A stretch of 54,550 nt of DNA from Streptococcus vestibularis (GTDB taxonomy: Bacteria > Bacillota > Bacilli > Lactobacillales > Streptococcaceae), in the NCBI GenBank assembly GCA_010604095.1, contig JAABLG010000012.1, positions 1 to 54,550 of the forward strand, in the 5' to 3' direction. The notes beneath the pieces were generated by a model. That model ran no database searches. It saw nothing but the letters and a program-made list of their open reading frames with translations, and was not told the origin of the DNA. The translations under genes were made by a program, and so were the position numbers. The stretch's first letter is position 1. Each line of letters begins with the position of its first letter. Shown here one piece after another: positions 18,277 through 28,803 of the stretch.

Positions 18277-18350
18277 TGATCCCAGCAGGATTCGAACCTG
18301 CGACCGTTCGCTTAGAAGGCGAATGCTCTATCCAGCTGAGCTATGAGACC
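18277..18350 (-). tRNA. tRNA-Arg (anticodon UCU)
   Basis: The minus strand folds as a complete 74-nt cloverleaf: acceptor GGTCTCA with TGGGATC (two G-U pairs), D arm AGCTCAGCTGGATAGAGC, anticodon stem TTCGC/GCGAA with loop CTTCTAA, TTCGAAT in the T loop. No CCA is encoded. It decodes AGA. Confidence 0.97.
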
Positions 18351-18362
18351 AACAACTCTATT

Positions 18363-18391
18363 AGTTTACAAAATATATAGCAACATGTCAA
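18363..18391 (-). promoter_or_regulatory. promoter for tRNA-Arg
   Basis: Minus strand TTGACA (18391-18386), 17-nt spacer, TAAACT (18368-18363). The predicted start is about 6 nt before the tRNA. Confidence 0.75.
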
Positions 18392-18461
18392 TACTTTGTA
18401 AAATCTAACCTAAAATTCAAAATGAATTAGCAAAATTTAATATTTTTTTTGAAAAAAAGTA

Positions 18462-18489
18462 TAGACAAAATCAAATACTCTGATATAAT
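18462..18489 (+). promoter_or_regulatory. promoter for tRNA-Glu and tRNA-Asn
   Basis: TAGACA (18462-18467), 16-nt spacer, TATAAT (18484-18489) preceded by TGA. It lies 35 bp before tRNA-Glu. Confidence 0.75.
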
Positions 18490-18524
18490 AATAAGAGTGT
18501 TAACGAGATGATTAACTCAAAATT

Positions 18525-18596
18525 GGTCCGTTGGTCAAGGGGTTAAGACACCGCCTTTTCACGGCGGTAACACGGGTTCGAATCCCGTACGGACTA
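18525..18596 (+). tRNA. tRNA-Glu (anticodon UUC)
   Basis: Complete cloverleaf: acceptor GGTCCGT with ACGGACT, anticodon stem CCGCC/GGCGG around loop TTTTCAC (anticodon TTC), T loop GGTTCGAATCC. No CCA is encoded. It is one of the substrates of MnmA and MnmG encoded later in the window. Confidence 0.97.
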
Positions 18597-18617
18597 TTTT
18601 GCTACATAGCAGTTTTA

Positions 18618-18691
18618 TCCGCCATAGCTCAGTTGGTAGTAGCGCATGACTGTTAATCATGATGTCGTAGGTTCGAGTCCTACTGGCGGAG
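18618..18691 (+). tRNA. tRNA-Asn (anticodon GUU)
   Basis: Complete cloverleaf: acceptor TCCGCCA with TGGCGGA, anticodon stem CATGA/TCATG around loop CTGTTAA, T loop GGTTCGAGTCC. No CCA is encoded. It follows tRNA-Glu by 21 nt and is followed by a terminator. Confidence 0.97.
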
Positions 18692-18702
18692 TGATAAGAC
18701 AC

Positions 18703-18729
18703 CTCAAGTTTAATGACTTGAGTTTTTTT
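18703..18729 (+). terminator. terminator of the tRNA-Glu/tRNA-Asn unit
   Basis: CTCAAGT (18703-18709), loop TTAATG, ACTTGAG (18716-18722), then TTTTTTT. Confidence 0.9.
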
Positions 18730-18737
18730 ATTTACCT

Positions 18738-18778
18738 AAAAAATAAACAGGTATGGAACGACCGTTCCATACCTGTTT
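18738..18778 (-). terminator. yfhO terminator
   Basis: A 15-bp perfect stem, AAACAGGTATGGAAC (18745-18759) with its complement (18764-18778) around loop GACC. The minus strand continues TATTTTTT, so it terminates the leftward yfhO gene. Confidence 0.9.
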
Positions 18779-18799
18779 TAGGATAATGTATCTTGAGTT

Positions 18800-21385
18800 T
18801 TAGATTAATCTTGATTTTCTGATGAAGTGAGCATAGCAACAAAATGTTAGGATTGACACGCAGCTAATCAATAAACCTAATTTAAATCCATAAGGCACAA
18901 AGGTAAGGACTACCTTTCCTTTACCACTAGGTATATTAACCTTCATGAATCCCTTTTGAGATCGGTAAATCTTAACTTTTTTACTATTGACAGTAGCTGT
19001 CCATCCCTTATCGTATGGAATGGTGAAAAATAGTGAGGCTTCCTTTTTACTGTTATAATCAGCAAATACCTTATTTTTTGCTGTAGTGACTTTGACATCC
19101 CGTTGATTAATGGTATCCATAGCGGTCTGGTAGTTTTGAGTATTTAAGGCATAGAAGCTAGGATTGTCAAAAGATATTGCTTTATTACCATAAAACGTTA
19201 GTCCAACTGTAATTGTTTCTTCTTTTTCAAAGTAGCCAAGATCAAAGAAATCAAAGGTATTATCAGTTATTTGACTTTTTGTCACTCCATTTACAGTAGT
19301 TGACAGTGAGTGGGGATTGTCATCAGACCAAGAAATATTAGGAATACTAACATATAGTTGGCTATGAGGGGGAGTAATAACCTGATAAGTTACTGTCACA
19401 GAATCTTTGTTTGAGTGGCTATTTCGTTTGGCTACACGTTGATTCAAAGATTTAGCATCTTTATCCAAAAGTTGCGAGGGGGCTCGTTTGAAATAAGTTA
19501 AATTTAGACCAGATAGAGCATTTAGGAGATTAGATTGGTTGTCAAGTGTGTTGACAGTAAAGGGAGTGTCTTTGTAAACGCCATCAGTTAATATAGCAAG
19601 CTGGGCAGCATTGTTATTTTGATAAATTCTCATGGACTTCTCAGAGTTTAGCTGATAAAACCCATACTTATTAAGATTTAAGCTCCATAAATTGTATTTT
19701 ATTCCGAAAAGACTATCAGCGATAATAGTATTATTTTGATAACGAAGATTTAAATTAGTACCTTCAGATTTAAATCCTAATCGATCGAGCGTTGAACTTG
19801 AGGCTGTATTTCGAATGGATGAAAATTGAGAAATACCGTTGTAGTTGAATTTCATACTGTCATTACCAGTCTGAGACTCGATTCTCTCAGTACGGTAAAA
19901 AGTTTTATTAGTTTTTCGGGTATCTGAGACTAGTTTTGTAATTGCGGACATATTTCGAAGATAACCTTCACGACTTGGAAATACCCACTCATTTCCTAAG
20001 GCACCGATAACATAGTATGTACTTAGACTAAGCTCAAAGATGCAAAACAAGAATGTGAAATACTGAAAAATAGTTCTAGGAATCTGTTGTCTATAATAGC
20101 TAATAAATAAAATGGCGTAGGCCAAGAGAAAAGCAAGGCTTAATAGCCAGGAAGATGGTTCAATGAAGCTGTAGTGAGATCGGAAAATCCAAGTTAATAG
20201 GAATCCGGTAGCTAGGACTAAGAAAGACATTAGGAGTCTTAATAAAGAAAACTTTTTGACTCGATTTAGAGTTTCTCCCGCTAAAAGAACACTGAGTAGA
20301 GAGAGTAGCCAAGAATAACGGTGGAGAAACATATTAGGCGCATGCATGCCTTGCCAAAATAAATCAAAGGGCTGTATATAGAAGCTAACAATAAATAAGG
20401 TGAAAAGTAATAAGTAGCTTAGACGTAATGACAGCTTGATTTCGTTACTAACAAAAAATAGTAAAAAAAGAATCAAAGGTAAGAGTCCTACGTAAATCAT
20501 CGGAATTGATCCAAATTTAGTGGTATCGTAAGCTCCGATAAGATTTTTAGCAAAGAAATCAAAGTAGTAAGTGGAGTCTGTCAATAAATTTGACACACTT
20601 GTAAACTTCTCACCATGAGTAGTCAAATCAAGTAGTGTTGGAAGTAACATTATAGCACTACTAAGACCAGACAATATAGAAACTACACCAAAATCTAAGA
20701 AATGGATTATTTTATTTTTCCAACCCTTAATAGATACTAGCTGTATTAAGGTGTAAAGCGTTAAGAAAATGGCCATCATATATCCAAAATAGTAATTTTG
20801 AATAAAGAGACAGGTAAGACTAATAAAGTATAATCCACGTTTATTGAATCGTAGTAGAAGGTGTAAACCTAGTATGATGAGGGGGGCTAAAATGAAGGCG
20901 TCTAACCAGGTGCTAATTTCTAACTGGCTGGTAGCAAAACTCATTAAAGAAAATCCTGTAGAAAGACAAAGGATAAAACTCCTTGACACCTTTGTAAAGA
21001 GGTGCTTAAAACTGAAGGCACCAGAGAGCCCTATAAGACCAAACTTAAGTATTGTAATGAAGTAAAAGGCATCGGCCATTTGCTTGACAGTAAAGAAATA
21101 GTAAAGCGGTGATAAAAAGGAACCTAAGTAATAGCTGGTTAAGGCGTAAAAGTTGAGACCTAATCCACTTGTAAATGTGTAAAATAGGCTCCCGTCGCCA
21201 TGTAATATATTTCTAAGACCAGTGGCGAATATCACATATTGATGAAAACCATCACTCGTTAAAATGGTTTGACTACTACCAGGATAGATATCTTGGCTAT
21301 AAAGCACCCCTACCATGATCAGTATTGGCAATAATAAAGCGGCTAGGTAAAATAATAATGTTTTATAGTATTTTTTATTTGTCAT
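18800..21385 (-). CDS. YfhO family polytopic membrane protein
   Basis: An 861-aa membrane protein with about 13 hydrophobic segments in residues 1-470 and near the C-terminus (about 835-855), and a large extracytoplasmic beta-rich region between (about 475-830). The N-terminal GDGSLFYTFTSGLGLNFYALTSYYLGS resembles the YfhO family, glycosyltransferase-C-like membrane proteins; in Bacillus and Listeria relatives glycosylate lipoteichoic acid. The donor and acceptor here are not predictable. It follows the ABC-F gene by 49 bp and is transcribed against the replication fork. Confidence 0.85.
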   Translation of the reverse strand: MTNKKYYKTLLFYLAALLLPILIMVGVLYSQDIYPGSSQTILTSDGFHQYVIFATGLRNILHGDGSLFYTFTSGLGLNFYALTSYYLGSFLSPLYYFFTVKQMADAFYFITILKFGLIGLSGAFSFKHLFTKVSRSFILCLSTGFSLMSFATSQLEISTWLDAFILAPLIILGLHLLLRFNKRGLYFISLTCLFIQNYYFGYMMAIFLTLYTLIQLVSIKGWKNKIIHFLDFGVVSILSGLSSAIMLLPTLLDLTTHGEKFTSVSNLLTDSTYYFDFFAKNLIGAYDTTKFGSIPMIYVGLLPLILFLLFFVSNEIKLSLRLSYLLLFTLFIVSFYIQPFDLFWQGMHAPNMFLHRYSWLLSLLSVLLAGETLNRVKKFSLLRLLMSFLVLATGFLLTWIFRSHYSFIEPSSWLLSLAFLLAYAILFISYYRQQIPRTIFQYFTFLFCIFELSLSTYYVIGALGNEWVFPSREGYLRNMSAITKLVSDTRKTNKTFYRTERIESQTGNDSMKFNYNGISQFSSIRNTASSSTLDRLGFKSEGTNLNLRYQNNTIIADSLFGIKYNLWSLNLNKYGFYQLNSEKSMRIYQNNNAAQLAILTDGVYKDTPFTVNTLDNQSNLLNALSGLNLTYFKRAPSQLLDKDAKSLNQRVAKRNSHSNKDSVTVTYQVITPPHSQLYVSIPNISWSDDNPHSLSTTVNGVTKSQITDNTFDFFDLGYFEKEETITVGLTFYGNKAISFDNPSFYALNTQNYQTAMDTINQRDVKVTTAKNKVFADYNSKKEASLFFTIPYDKGWTATVNSKKVKIYRSQKGFMKVNIPSGKGKVVLTFVPYGFKLGLLISCVSILTFCCYAHFIRKSRLI

Positions 21386-21398
21386 AATGATACTAAGA

Positions 21399-21420
21399 CA
21401 GGTTGGGATATCCCAACCTG
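21399..21420. terminator. 22-bp palindrome between the ABC-F gene and yfhO
   Basis: CAGGTTGGG-ATAT-CCCAACCTG is a strong GC-containing hairpin just past the ABC-F stop. The minus strand continues TCTTAG without a U-run, so it is probably an mRNA-stabilising or partial terminator structure. Confidence 0.5.
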
Positions 21421-21434
21421 CATCTCTTTATAGT

Positions 21435-23057
21435 TTAATCAGTCCATAGTGCTTTGACTTTAGCTTGAACTTCTTCATTTTCAAGGAATTCATCATAAGT
21501 TTCATCAATACGGTCAATAACGCCATTTTTAGAAACGACAACGATGTGGTTCGCTATTGTTTGAATAAACTCGTGGTCATGACTGGCAAAGATAACAGAT
21601 TCTTTGAAATCACGGACACCATCATTTAGACTTGAGATTGATTCCAAATCCAAGTGATTAGTAGGGTCATCTAGAAGAAGGACATTGGATTTCAAAAGCA
21701 TGAGTTTAGAGAGCATAACACGTACTTTTTCTCCCCCTGAGAGGACATTGACAGATTTCTTGACTTCATCTCCTGAGAAGAGCATACGCCCAAGGAATCC
21801 ACGCAAGAAGGTATCATCATCCTCCCCTTTTTCTGCGAATTGACGAAGCCATTCAAGGATTGATTCACCGGATGCAAAGTCTTTAGAATTGTCTTTTGGA
21901 AGGTAAGAACGGCTAGTTGTAACACCCCATTTGATTGTACCTTCATAGTCGATATCATCAGCTAGGGCACGAATTAAAGCAGTGGTTTGAATATCGTTTT
22001 GCCCGATAATAGCTGTCTTATCTCCTGGACGTAGGATGAAACTAATGTTATCAAGAATGGTTTCACCATCCATCTTAACAGTGAGATTTTCAACTGTTAG
22101 AAGGTCATTACCGATTTCACGCTCTGCTTTAAAATTGATGAATGGGTATTTACGACTTGATGGAACGATTTCTTCTAGCTCAATTTTATCAAGCATTTTC
22201 TTCCGAGAAGTCGCTTGTTTAGATTTTGAAGCATTGGCAGAGAAACGTGCAACAAATTCTTGAAGTTCTTTGATTTTTTCTTCTGCTTTTGCATTACGGT
22301 CGGCCTGCAAGCGTGCAGCTAATTCTGAAGATTGTTTCCAGAAATCATAATTACCAACGTAGAGTTGAATTTTTCCAAAGTCAAGGTCGGCCATGTGCGT
22401 ACATACTTTGTTTAAAAAGTGACGGTCATGGGATACGACAATCACGGTATTTTCAAAATCAATCAAGAAATCCTCAAGCCAAGAGATTGATTGAATATCG
22501 AGACCATTGGTCGGTTCGTCAAGTAGAAGTACATCAGGTTTACCAAAAAGTGCTTTTGCAAGGAGGACCTTCACCTTGTCACCATTAGCCAATTCGCTCA
22601 TGTTTTGATAGTGGAGATCTTCTGAAATATTTAGATTCTGAAGCAATTGAGAGGCTTCACTTTCAGCTTCCCAACCACCTAATTCAGCAAAGAGACCTTC
22701 TAGTTCGGCAGCACGAACACCATCCTCATCCGAGAAGTCTTCCTTCATGTAGATGGCATCTTTTTCTTTCATGATATCGTAGAGTCGTTCATTACCCATG
22801 ATAACAACGTCAATAACACGTTCTTCTTCATAGTCGAAGTGGTTTTGGCGAAGAACAGAAAGACGTTCATCAGGACCAAGAGAAATGTGTCCTGTTGTGG
22901 GTTCAATATCACCTGCTAAAATTTTCAAAAAAGTAGATTTACCAGCACCATTAGCACCGATAAGCCCATAAGTATTACCAGGTGTGAAGGCAATATTAAC
23001 ATCATCAAAAAGTTTGCGATCGCTAAAACGAAGCGATACATCCGATACATTAAGCAT
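21435..23057 (-). CDS. ABC-F family ATPase, YkpA/YbiT type
   Basis: Two fused nucleotide-binding domains without membrane segments, the ABC-F layout of ribosome-associated ATPases; 540 aa, the size of the YkpA/YbiT subgroup. NBD1 has Walker A GANGAGKST (34-42) and Walker B LLLDEP (178-182). NBD2 has signature LSGGEKVRV (439-447). By contrast the NBD2 Walker A reads GQNDIQTTA (352-360), the NBD1 signature reads ELANGDKV (155-162), and the catalytic Glu after NBD2 Walker B is Asp (LLLDDP, about 464). These three changes fall in the same composite ATP site. A -35/-10 promoter lies upstream. Confidence 0.93.
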   Translation of the reverse strand: MLNVSDVSLRFSDRKLFDDVNIAFTPGNTYGLIGANGAGKSTFLKILAGDIEPTTGHISLGPDERLSVLRQNHFDYEEERVIDVVIMGNERLYDIMKEKDAIYMKEDFSDEDGVRAAELEGLFAELGGWEAESEASQLLQNLNISEDLHYQNMSELANGDKVKVLLAKALFGKPDVLLLDEPTNGLDIQSISWLEDFLIDFENTVIVVSHDRHFLNKVCTHMADLDFGKIQLYVGNYDFWKQSSELAARLQADRNAKAEEKIKELQEFVARFSANASKSKQATSRKKMLDKIELEEIVPSSRKYPFINFKAEREIGNDLLTVENLTVKMDGETILDNISFILRPGDKTAIIGQNDIQTTALIRALADDIDYEGTIKWGVTTSRSYLPKDNSKDFASGESILEWLRQFAEKGEDDDTFLRGFLGRMLFSGDEVKKSVNVLSGGEKVRVMLSKLMLLKSNVLLLDDPTNHLDLESISSLNDGVRDFKESVIFASHDHEFIQTIANHIVVVSKNGVIDRIDETYDEFLENEEVQAKVKALWTD

Positions 23058-23088
23058 ACATTATCCTTTATTTTTATTCTTATGTACT

Positions 23089-23117
23089 ATTTTACGAGAA
23101 ATTAGACTTTATTTCAA
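23089..23117 (-). promoter_or_regulatory. promoter for the ABC-F gene
   Basis: Minus strand TTGAAA (23117-23112), 17-nt spacer, TAAAAT (23094-23089), about 32 bp before the start. It separates the ABC-F gene from the upstream YitT gene. Confidence 0.75.
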
Positions 23118-23123
23118 TTGATT

Positions 23124-23996
23124 TTATAAGGGAGTTATAAAGTCATTTGGTACTCTTTGGTAGTCTTTTTGTAGGCTGAAGCCACGCCCCATAACTGTAG
23201 AAGCAGGTATAATGACAATAAAGGCAGTTTCATCTATTTTTTGAATTTCTTCTTGGACTTTTGGAACCTCATGGGTTGATAAGGTGGTCATAATCATATT
23301 TTGTGACTGTCCAGTATGTCCACCTAGAGCTGGTATTTTTGTTGCACCTCTATCTGCTACCTTAGTGATATAGTTAATAATTTGTTCGCTATTCTTTGAA
23401 ATGATTAGAAGATTCCTTGAAGAGTTGAGTCCCACCATCATTTTGTCAATTGTAAGAGAGACAACTCCAAGCGATAGAATGGAATACATAACAGTGTCAG
23501 GAGAGAAGGCGATAGCACTGATAGCGACAATGACCCCATCAACAAGAAGTAACACTGTTCCTAGTGGGAGAGGTGTGTATTTATTAAGAATTTGTGTGAT
23601 AATTCCAGTTCCTCCCGTTGAAGAATTCCCATAGAAGACTATGCCTAGTCCTAATCCTAGTACAATTCCACCAAAAATGGCTGCCAGCATTGGCTGTTTG
23701 GTAAGTGTTGGTAATCCCTCAGTTAATTTAATAAAAGTTGGAAAAATGATAGAACCATAGAATGTTTTGAGTAAAACTTCACGGCCTAGAAAACACCAAC
23801 ATAGAATTAATAAGGGGATGGTTGTAGCTAATACGAAGTTAGCATTATTCCAACCAAATAGGGCATTTAAGCTGATAGCTAGCCCTCCTACACCTCCTGA
23901 GGCAATATGATTTTTAACTAAAAGTGAATTATAACCGACTGCAGCTATAAATGAACCAATTGTAACTAAAAGTATATCTATTATTCTACGTTTCAT
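23124..23996 (-). CDS. YitT family membrane protein (DUF161/DUF2179)
   Basis: A 290-aa protein with about five membrane segments in residues 1-185 (GSFIAAVGYNSLLVKNHIASGGVGG; GIVFYGNSSTGGTGIITQIL) and a C-terminal cytoplasmic DUF2179 domain (about 200-285, GATKIPALGGHTGQSQNMIMTTL). Members are common in Firmicutes and of unknown function; a transporter with a regulatory tail is a guess. It is divergent from the T-box/trpS unit. Confidence 0.88.
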   Translation of the reverse strand: MKRRIIDILLVTIGSFIAAVGYNSLLVKNHIASGGVGGLAISLNALFGWNNANFVLATTIPLLILCWCFLGREVLLKTFYGSIIFPTFIKLTEGLPTLTKQPMLAAIFGGIVLGLGLGIVFYGNSSTGGTGIITQILNKYTPLPLGTVLLLVDGVIVAISAIAFSPDTVMYSILSLGVVSLTIDKMMVGLNSSRNLLIISKNSEQIINYITKVADRGATKIPALGGHTGQSQNMIMTTLSTHEVPKVQEEIQKIDETAFIVIIPASTVMGRGFSLQKDYQRVPNDFITPL

Positions 23997-24083
23997 ACAT
24001 TATCTCCTAGATATGATATTCTTATTATCAAGCCTTTTTTAGTTTACGTCAAGCAATGACTATTTTGAAAGTATGTACGCTTG

Positions 24084-24099
24084 TGTTTCACGTGAAACT
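24084..24099. promoter_or_regulatory. parS site (intergenic)
   Basis: TGTTTCACGTGAAACT contains the 14-bp perfect palindrome GTTTCACGTGAAAC (24085-24098), matching the ParB/Spo0J site consensus. It lies between yitT and the trpS promoter, about 9.4 kb from oriC. Confidence 0.92.
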
Positions 24100-24111
24100 A
24101 GAAAGATAACC

Positions 24112-24141
24112 TTGACAAAAAAGGATAAAAACATGTAGAAT
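24112..24141 (+). promoter_or_regulatory. promoter for the trpS T-box leader
   Basis: TTGACA (24112-24117), 18-nt spacer, TAGAAT (24136-24141). The predicted start is near 24148, at the 5' end of the T-box. Confidence 0.75.
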
Positions 24142-24147
24142 AATAGT

Positions 24148-24407
24148 CATCAGAAGAGTAGTTCTATCCGTCCTTGTAGAGAGCTGGTGGTAGCTGTGAA
24201 CCAGTATGAGGGTAGAATGAATGGGCTGAAGAAAATTTGATGATTAACGTGAACACATAAACGTTAGGACTGGCACCCCTTACCGTGCAACTTCTTTGTT
24301 GAGAAGATTTGAGATGATAGCTTTAAAAAAAGTTGTCAATTGAGGTGGTACCGCGTATCATAAGTGATTAACGCCCTCACGCATATTTTTGCGTGGGGAT
24401 TTTTTTG
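24148..24407 (+). promoter_or_regulatory. T-box riboswitch (Trp specific) controlling trpS
   Basis: A leader of about 260 nt with the T-box sequence TGGTACCGCG (24346-24355), a long stem I, and a terminator stem CCCTCACGCA with TGCGTGGGG (24374-24383, 24390-24398) followed by ATTTTTTT. The probable specifier codon is TGG (24222-24224, in GAATGGGCT), matching Trp. Uncharged tRNA-Trp should pair with the T-box bulge and prevent termination. Confidence 0.93.
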
Positions 24408-24425
24408 TAGTAGAAAGGTATTTAT

Positions 24426-25448
24426 ATGACGAAACCTATTATATTGACAGGAGACCGTCCAACAGGAAAACTCCACCTTGGACATTATGTTGGAAGTCTG
24501 AAGAATCGTGTACTTTTACAAAACGAAGACAAATACAATATGTTTGTTTTTTTGGCAGATCAACAGGCCCTTACGGATCATGCAAAAGAGTCAGAAATTA
24601 TCAAAGAATCAATTGGAAATGTCGCTTTAGACTACCTTTCTGTGGGTTTGGATCCTTCAAAGTCTACTATTTTTGTTCAAAGCCAAATTCCAGAATTAGC
24701 TGAGCTGACGATGTACTACATGAACTTAGTTTCTTTGGCACGTTTAGAGCGTAATCCGACCGTTAAGACAGAAATTTCACAAAAAGGTTTTGGAGAATCT
24801 ATTCCAACAGGCTTCCTTGTTTATCCAATTTCCCAAGCGGCTGATATTACGGCCTTTAAAGCAAATCTTGTTCCTGTAGGAAATGATCAAAAGCCAATGA
24901 TTGAACAGACACGTGAAATTGTTCGTAGCTTTAATCATACCTATAATTGTGATATTTTGGTTGAGCCAGAGGGAATTTATCCTGAAAATGAAGCTGCTGG
25001 GCGTCTACCAGGTTTAGATGGTAATGCTAAGATGTCTAAATCCTTAGGCAATGGCATTTTTCTGTCGGATGATGAAGATACTGTTCGTAAAAAAGTCATG
25101 AGCATGTATACCGATCCAAATCATATTCGTGTGGAAGATCCAGGCCAAATCGAAGGTAATATGGTTTTCCATTATCTTGATATCTTTGGTCGCGAAGAGG
25201 ATGCTGCTACAATTGCTGAGATGAAAGAACATTATCAACGAGGTGGTTTAGGAGATGTGAAAACCAAACGTTATCTTCTAGAAATCTTAGAACGCGAGTT
25301 GGCTCCAATTCGTGAACGTCGTTTAGAATATGCTAAGGATATGGGAGAGGTTTTCCGTATGCTTGAAAAAGGTAGTCAAGTGGCGCGTGAAGTTGCAGGA
25401 CAAACATTGTCAGAAGTAAAAGAAGCTATGGGAATTAATTATTTCTAA
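24426..25448 (+). CDS. trpS: tryptophanyl-tRNA synthetase
   Basis: Class I synthetase that charges tRNA-Trp. The 340-aa protein has the HIGH-type motif [14 protein letters not shown] (residues about 11-24), the KMSKS motif (KMSKSLGN, about 202-209), and [14 protein letters not shown] between them. The ATG follows AGAAAGG. Transcription is controlled by the T-box just upstream, and a terminator follows. Confidence 0.97.
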   Translation: MTKPIILTGDRPTGKLHLGHYVGSLKNRVLLQNEDKYNMFVFLADQQALTDHAKESEIIKESIGNVALDYLSVGLDPSKSTIFVQSQIPELAELTMYYMNLVSLARLERNPTVKTEISQKGFGESIPTGFLVYPISQAADITAFKANLVPVGNDQKPMIEQTREIVRSFNHTYNCDILVEPEGIYPENEAAGRLPGLDGNAKMSKSLGNGIFLSDDEDTVRKKVMSMYTDPNHIRVEDPGQIEGNMVFHYLDIFGREEDAATIAEMKEHYQRGGLGDVKTKRYLLEILERELAPIRERRLEYAKDMGEVFRMLEKGSQVAREVAGQTLSEVKEAMGINYF

Positions 25449-25460
25449 TTAAATGATTTT

Positions 25461-25493
25461 AGGAACCTTGAACAATAAGGTTCCTATTTTTTT
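25461..25493 (+). terminator. trpS terminator
   Basis: AGGAACCTT (25461-25469), loop, AAGGTTCCT (25477-25485), then ATTTTTTT. Confidence 0.9.
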
Positions 25494-25529
25494 AAAAAAA
25501 GGATTTCTTAGGAATCTTATGATAATCTG

Positions 25530-25557
25530 TTGACAAATCTTTTTAGCATGATATGAT
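25530..25557 (+). promoter_or_regulatory. guaB promoter
   Basis: TTGACA (25530-25535), 16-nt spacer, TATGAT (25552-25557) preceded by TGA. The leader is about 60 nt; I see no purine riboswitch in it. Confidence 0.8.
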
Positions 25558-25606
25558 ATTATCAATTAAAAAATAGACTGGGGTTTTTTGTACCTCCAAG
25601 CTTTGA

Positions 25607-27106
<1,500 letters not shown>

Positions 27107-27112
27107 AAGTAA

Positions 27113-27142
27113 AAAAGTACTTATCGGGAGATAAGTACTTTT
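27113..27142. terminator. guaB terminator
   Basis: AAAAGTACTTATC (27113-27125), loop GGGA, GATAAGTACTTTT (27130-27142): a 13-bp perfect stem ending in four U on the plus strand and preceded by A's, so it can work in both directions. Confidence 0.75.
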
Positions 27143-27165
27143 GCTTTACACCAAAGTTTACAAAA

Positions 27166-27221
27166 AATTTACACATCTGACAATCATAGTTTAGATATTT
27201 ACGTTGTCAGATGTGTAAATT
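27166..27221. repeat. 18-bp perfect inverted repeat between guaB and recF
   Basis: AATTTACACATCTGACAA (27166-27183) is exactly complementary to 27204-27221, with a 20-nt spacer. The minus strand continues with six or so U residues, so it could act as a second recF terminator, but such a long arm and spacer are unusual for that. Confidence 0.7.
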
Positions 27222-27222
27222 A

Positions 27223-27262
27223 TAAAAAATAAGAAAGCAAGTCTATATATTGACTTGCTTTC
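27223..27262 (-). terminator. recF terminator overlapping the recF 3' end
   Basis: GAAAGCAAGTC (27233-27243) with GACTTGCTTTC (27252-27262); the minus strand continues TTATTTTTTA. The recF stop codon lies in the loop side of the stem. Confidence 0.8.
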
Positions 27263-28346
27263 TGCTAATACTACCAGCTTCAACTACGAAGGCCTTTAAA
27301 TCAGGTGGGAGATTAGTCAGGTGGTCAAGTGAAGTTGTTGTCATGAAAGTTTGAACTTCTTTATCAATACTCTCCAATAATTTGAGTTGACGGTGATTGT
27401 CAAGCTCACTCATAACATCATCCAGGAGAAGAATTGGAAATTCACCAGTTACATTTCTAATAAGAGCAATTTCAGCCATCTTTAAAGAAAGAATTAAACT
27501 ACGTTGTTGTCCTTGACTACCAAAAGATGCGTTCATGTCATTAATGTAAAACGTTAAATCATCTCTATGAGGACCAACGCCAGTATTCTTTTTGAAGATA
27601 TCTCTTTTATGATTTTGCCTAAGTGTAATTAAAAATGCTTGGCGAATACTTTTGTGGTTTTGCAAAGATATATTCGATTCATAGGAGATGTTAAGACGCT
27701 CAATTTGATTTGAGAGAAGACTATGGTGCTTGTCAGCCTCTACTTCTAGTTGCTTGATAAAGTCTAGTCTGTGTTCAATAACTCGTGCTCCGAAATCAGC
27801 GAGTTGTTCATCTAAAACCGACAAAAAATCAATGTCTACCTTGTCGGTAGATTTGAGATAGGCATTACGCTGTTTGAGGACATGATTGTAATTGGATAGA
27901 TCAGAGAGGTATACAGGTTTAATCTGCCCTAAATCAATATCTATAAATTTACGTCGTAAGCTTGGGGATCCTTTAACAAGTTGTAAATCCTCAGGAGCAA
28001 AGAGCACAACCGTCATATGACCAATATAATCCGATAATTTAGCTTGTTTGAGGTGATTAACCTTAGTTATGCGTCCCTTATTAGATAAACTAATTTCGAG
28101 GGGAAGTTTTCCACTACGACGATGGACAATACCGCTCAATTTCAGAGTACTTTGCTGAAATTGAATCAGCTCTTTGTCAGAACGAGTACGATGACTACGT
28201 GTTAATGCGAGAAAATAGATAGCTTCAAGAATATTGGTTTTTCCTTGAGCATTACGTCCCAGAAAGATATTGAGATGGGGAGAAAAAGTTACAGAGGCTT
28301 CAGAATAATTTCTAAAATGCTGGAGATCAATTTTTTCAAGCCACAT
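27243..28346 (-). CDS. recF: DNA replication and repair protein RecF
   Basis: SMC-like ATPase that helps load RecA at single-strand gaps and stalled forks. The 367-aa protein has Walker [16 protein letters not shown] (residues about 30-44), the signature region [17 protein letters not shown], and Walker [13 protein letters not shown] (about 320-331). It follows yaaA by 2 bp, a pairing conserved beside dnaN in bacilli. In Bacillus yaaA-recF lies directly after dnaN; here the pair has moved about 15 kb to the other replication arm. Confidence 0.97.
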   Translation of the reverse strand: MWLEKIDLQHFRNYSEASVTFSPHLNIFLGRNAQGKTNILEAIYFLALTRSHRTRSDKELIQFQQSTLKLSGIVHRRSGKLPLEISLSNKGRITKVNHLKQAKLSDYIGHMTVVLFAPEDLQLVKGSPSLRRKFIDIDLGQIKPVYLSDLSNYNHVLKQRNAYLKSTDKVDIDFLSVLDEQLADFGARVIEHRLDFIKQLEVEADKHHSLLSNQIERLNISYESNISLQNHKSIRQAFLITLRQNHKRDIFKKNTGVGPHRDDLTFYINDMNASFGSQGQQRSLILSLKMAEIALIRNVTGEFPILLLDDVMSELDNHRQLKLLESIDKEVQTFMTTTSLDHLTNLPPDLKAFVVEAGSISRKQVNI

Positions 28347-28348
28347 AA

Positions 28349-28726
28349 TTAGGTCCCTGGGAAACGAACAGGTTTCCGTTTAGTTTTATTACTTTCTTTT
28401 GGTTGCTGTCTTTTTTGGTTCTTTTTATTATCTTGGTTCATTTTTTTTACAATGGCTGCAACACGAGCTTTTTCAGCAATCTGTTGTTTATGTTCTTCAA
28501 TTTCAACCTGTGTAGGAGCCACGATAGTAATTTGAAGTTCTTGAGATGGGATTGTGATAATATCTCCATGACGAAGTTTTTTTCCACGACGTTTTTCATC
28601 TTCACCGTTGAATAAAACGGTATTGTTAGCTAAAAAACCTTTAATAGCTCCGCCACTATGAATAATGCTTAGTTCTTTGAAAAGTGCTTGCAGTGTGATG
28701 TAGTCATCAAATAATTTGTATTCCAT
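28349..28726 (-). CDS. yaaA: S4-domain protein YaaA
   Basis: A 125-aa protein with an S4-like RNA-binding fold in residues 1-70 ([20 protein letters not shown] ... [13 protein letters not shown]) followed by a basic tail rich in Lys, Gln and Asn (about 85-125). The family is linked with recF in many Firmicutes; in Bacillus a role in 50S subunit biogenesis has been suggested. The tail is longer than in the Bacillus protein. The ATG lies opposite the start of the divergent M16 gene. Confidence 0.9.
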   Translation of the reverse strand: MEYKLFDDYITLQALFKELSIIHSGGAIKGFLANNTVLFNGEDEKRRGKKLRHGDIITIPSQELQITIVAPTQVEIEEHKQQIAEKARVAAIVKKMNQDNKKNQKRQQPKESNKTKRKPVRFPGT

Positions 28727-28765
28727 AGTACCTCAACTTTCTCTTGAGATAAGATAGCATAAAAA

Positions 28766-28774
28766 TGGTATAAT
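28766..28774 (+). promoter_or_regulatory. extended -10 promoter for the M16 peptidase genes
   Basis: TGGTATAAT (28766-28774), 30 bp before the first M16 gene. No clear counterpart for yaaA is visible on the other strand. Confidence 0.6.
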
Positions 28775-28803
28775 TGAAAGCATAAACTTTTTAGAGGTTA
28801 TCA

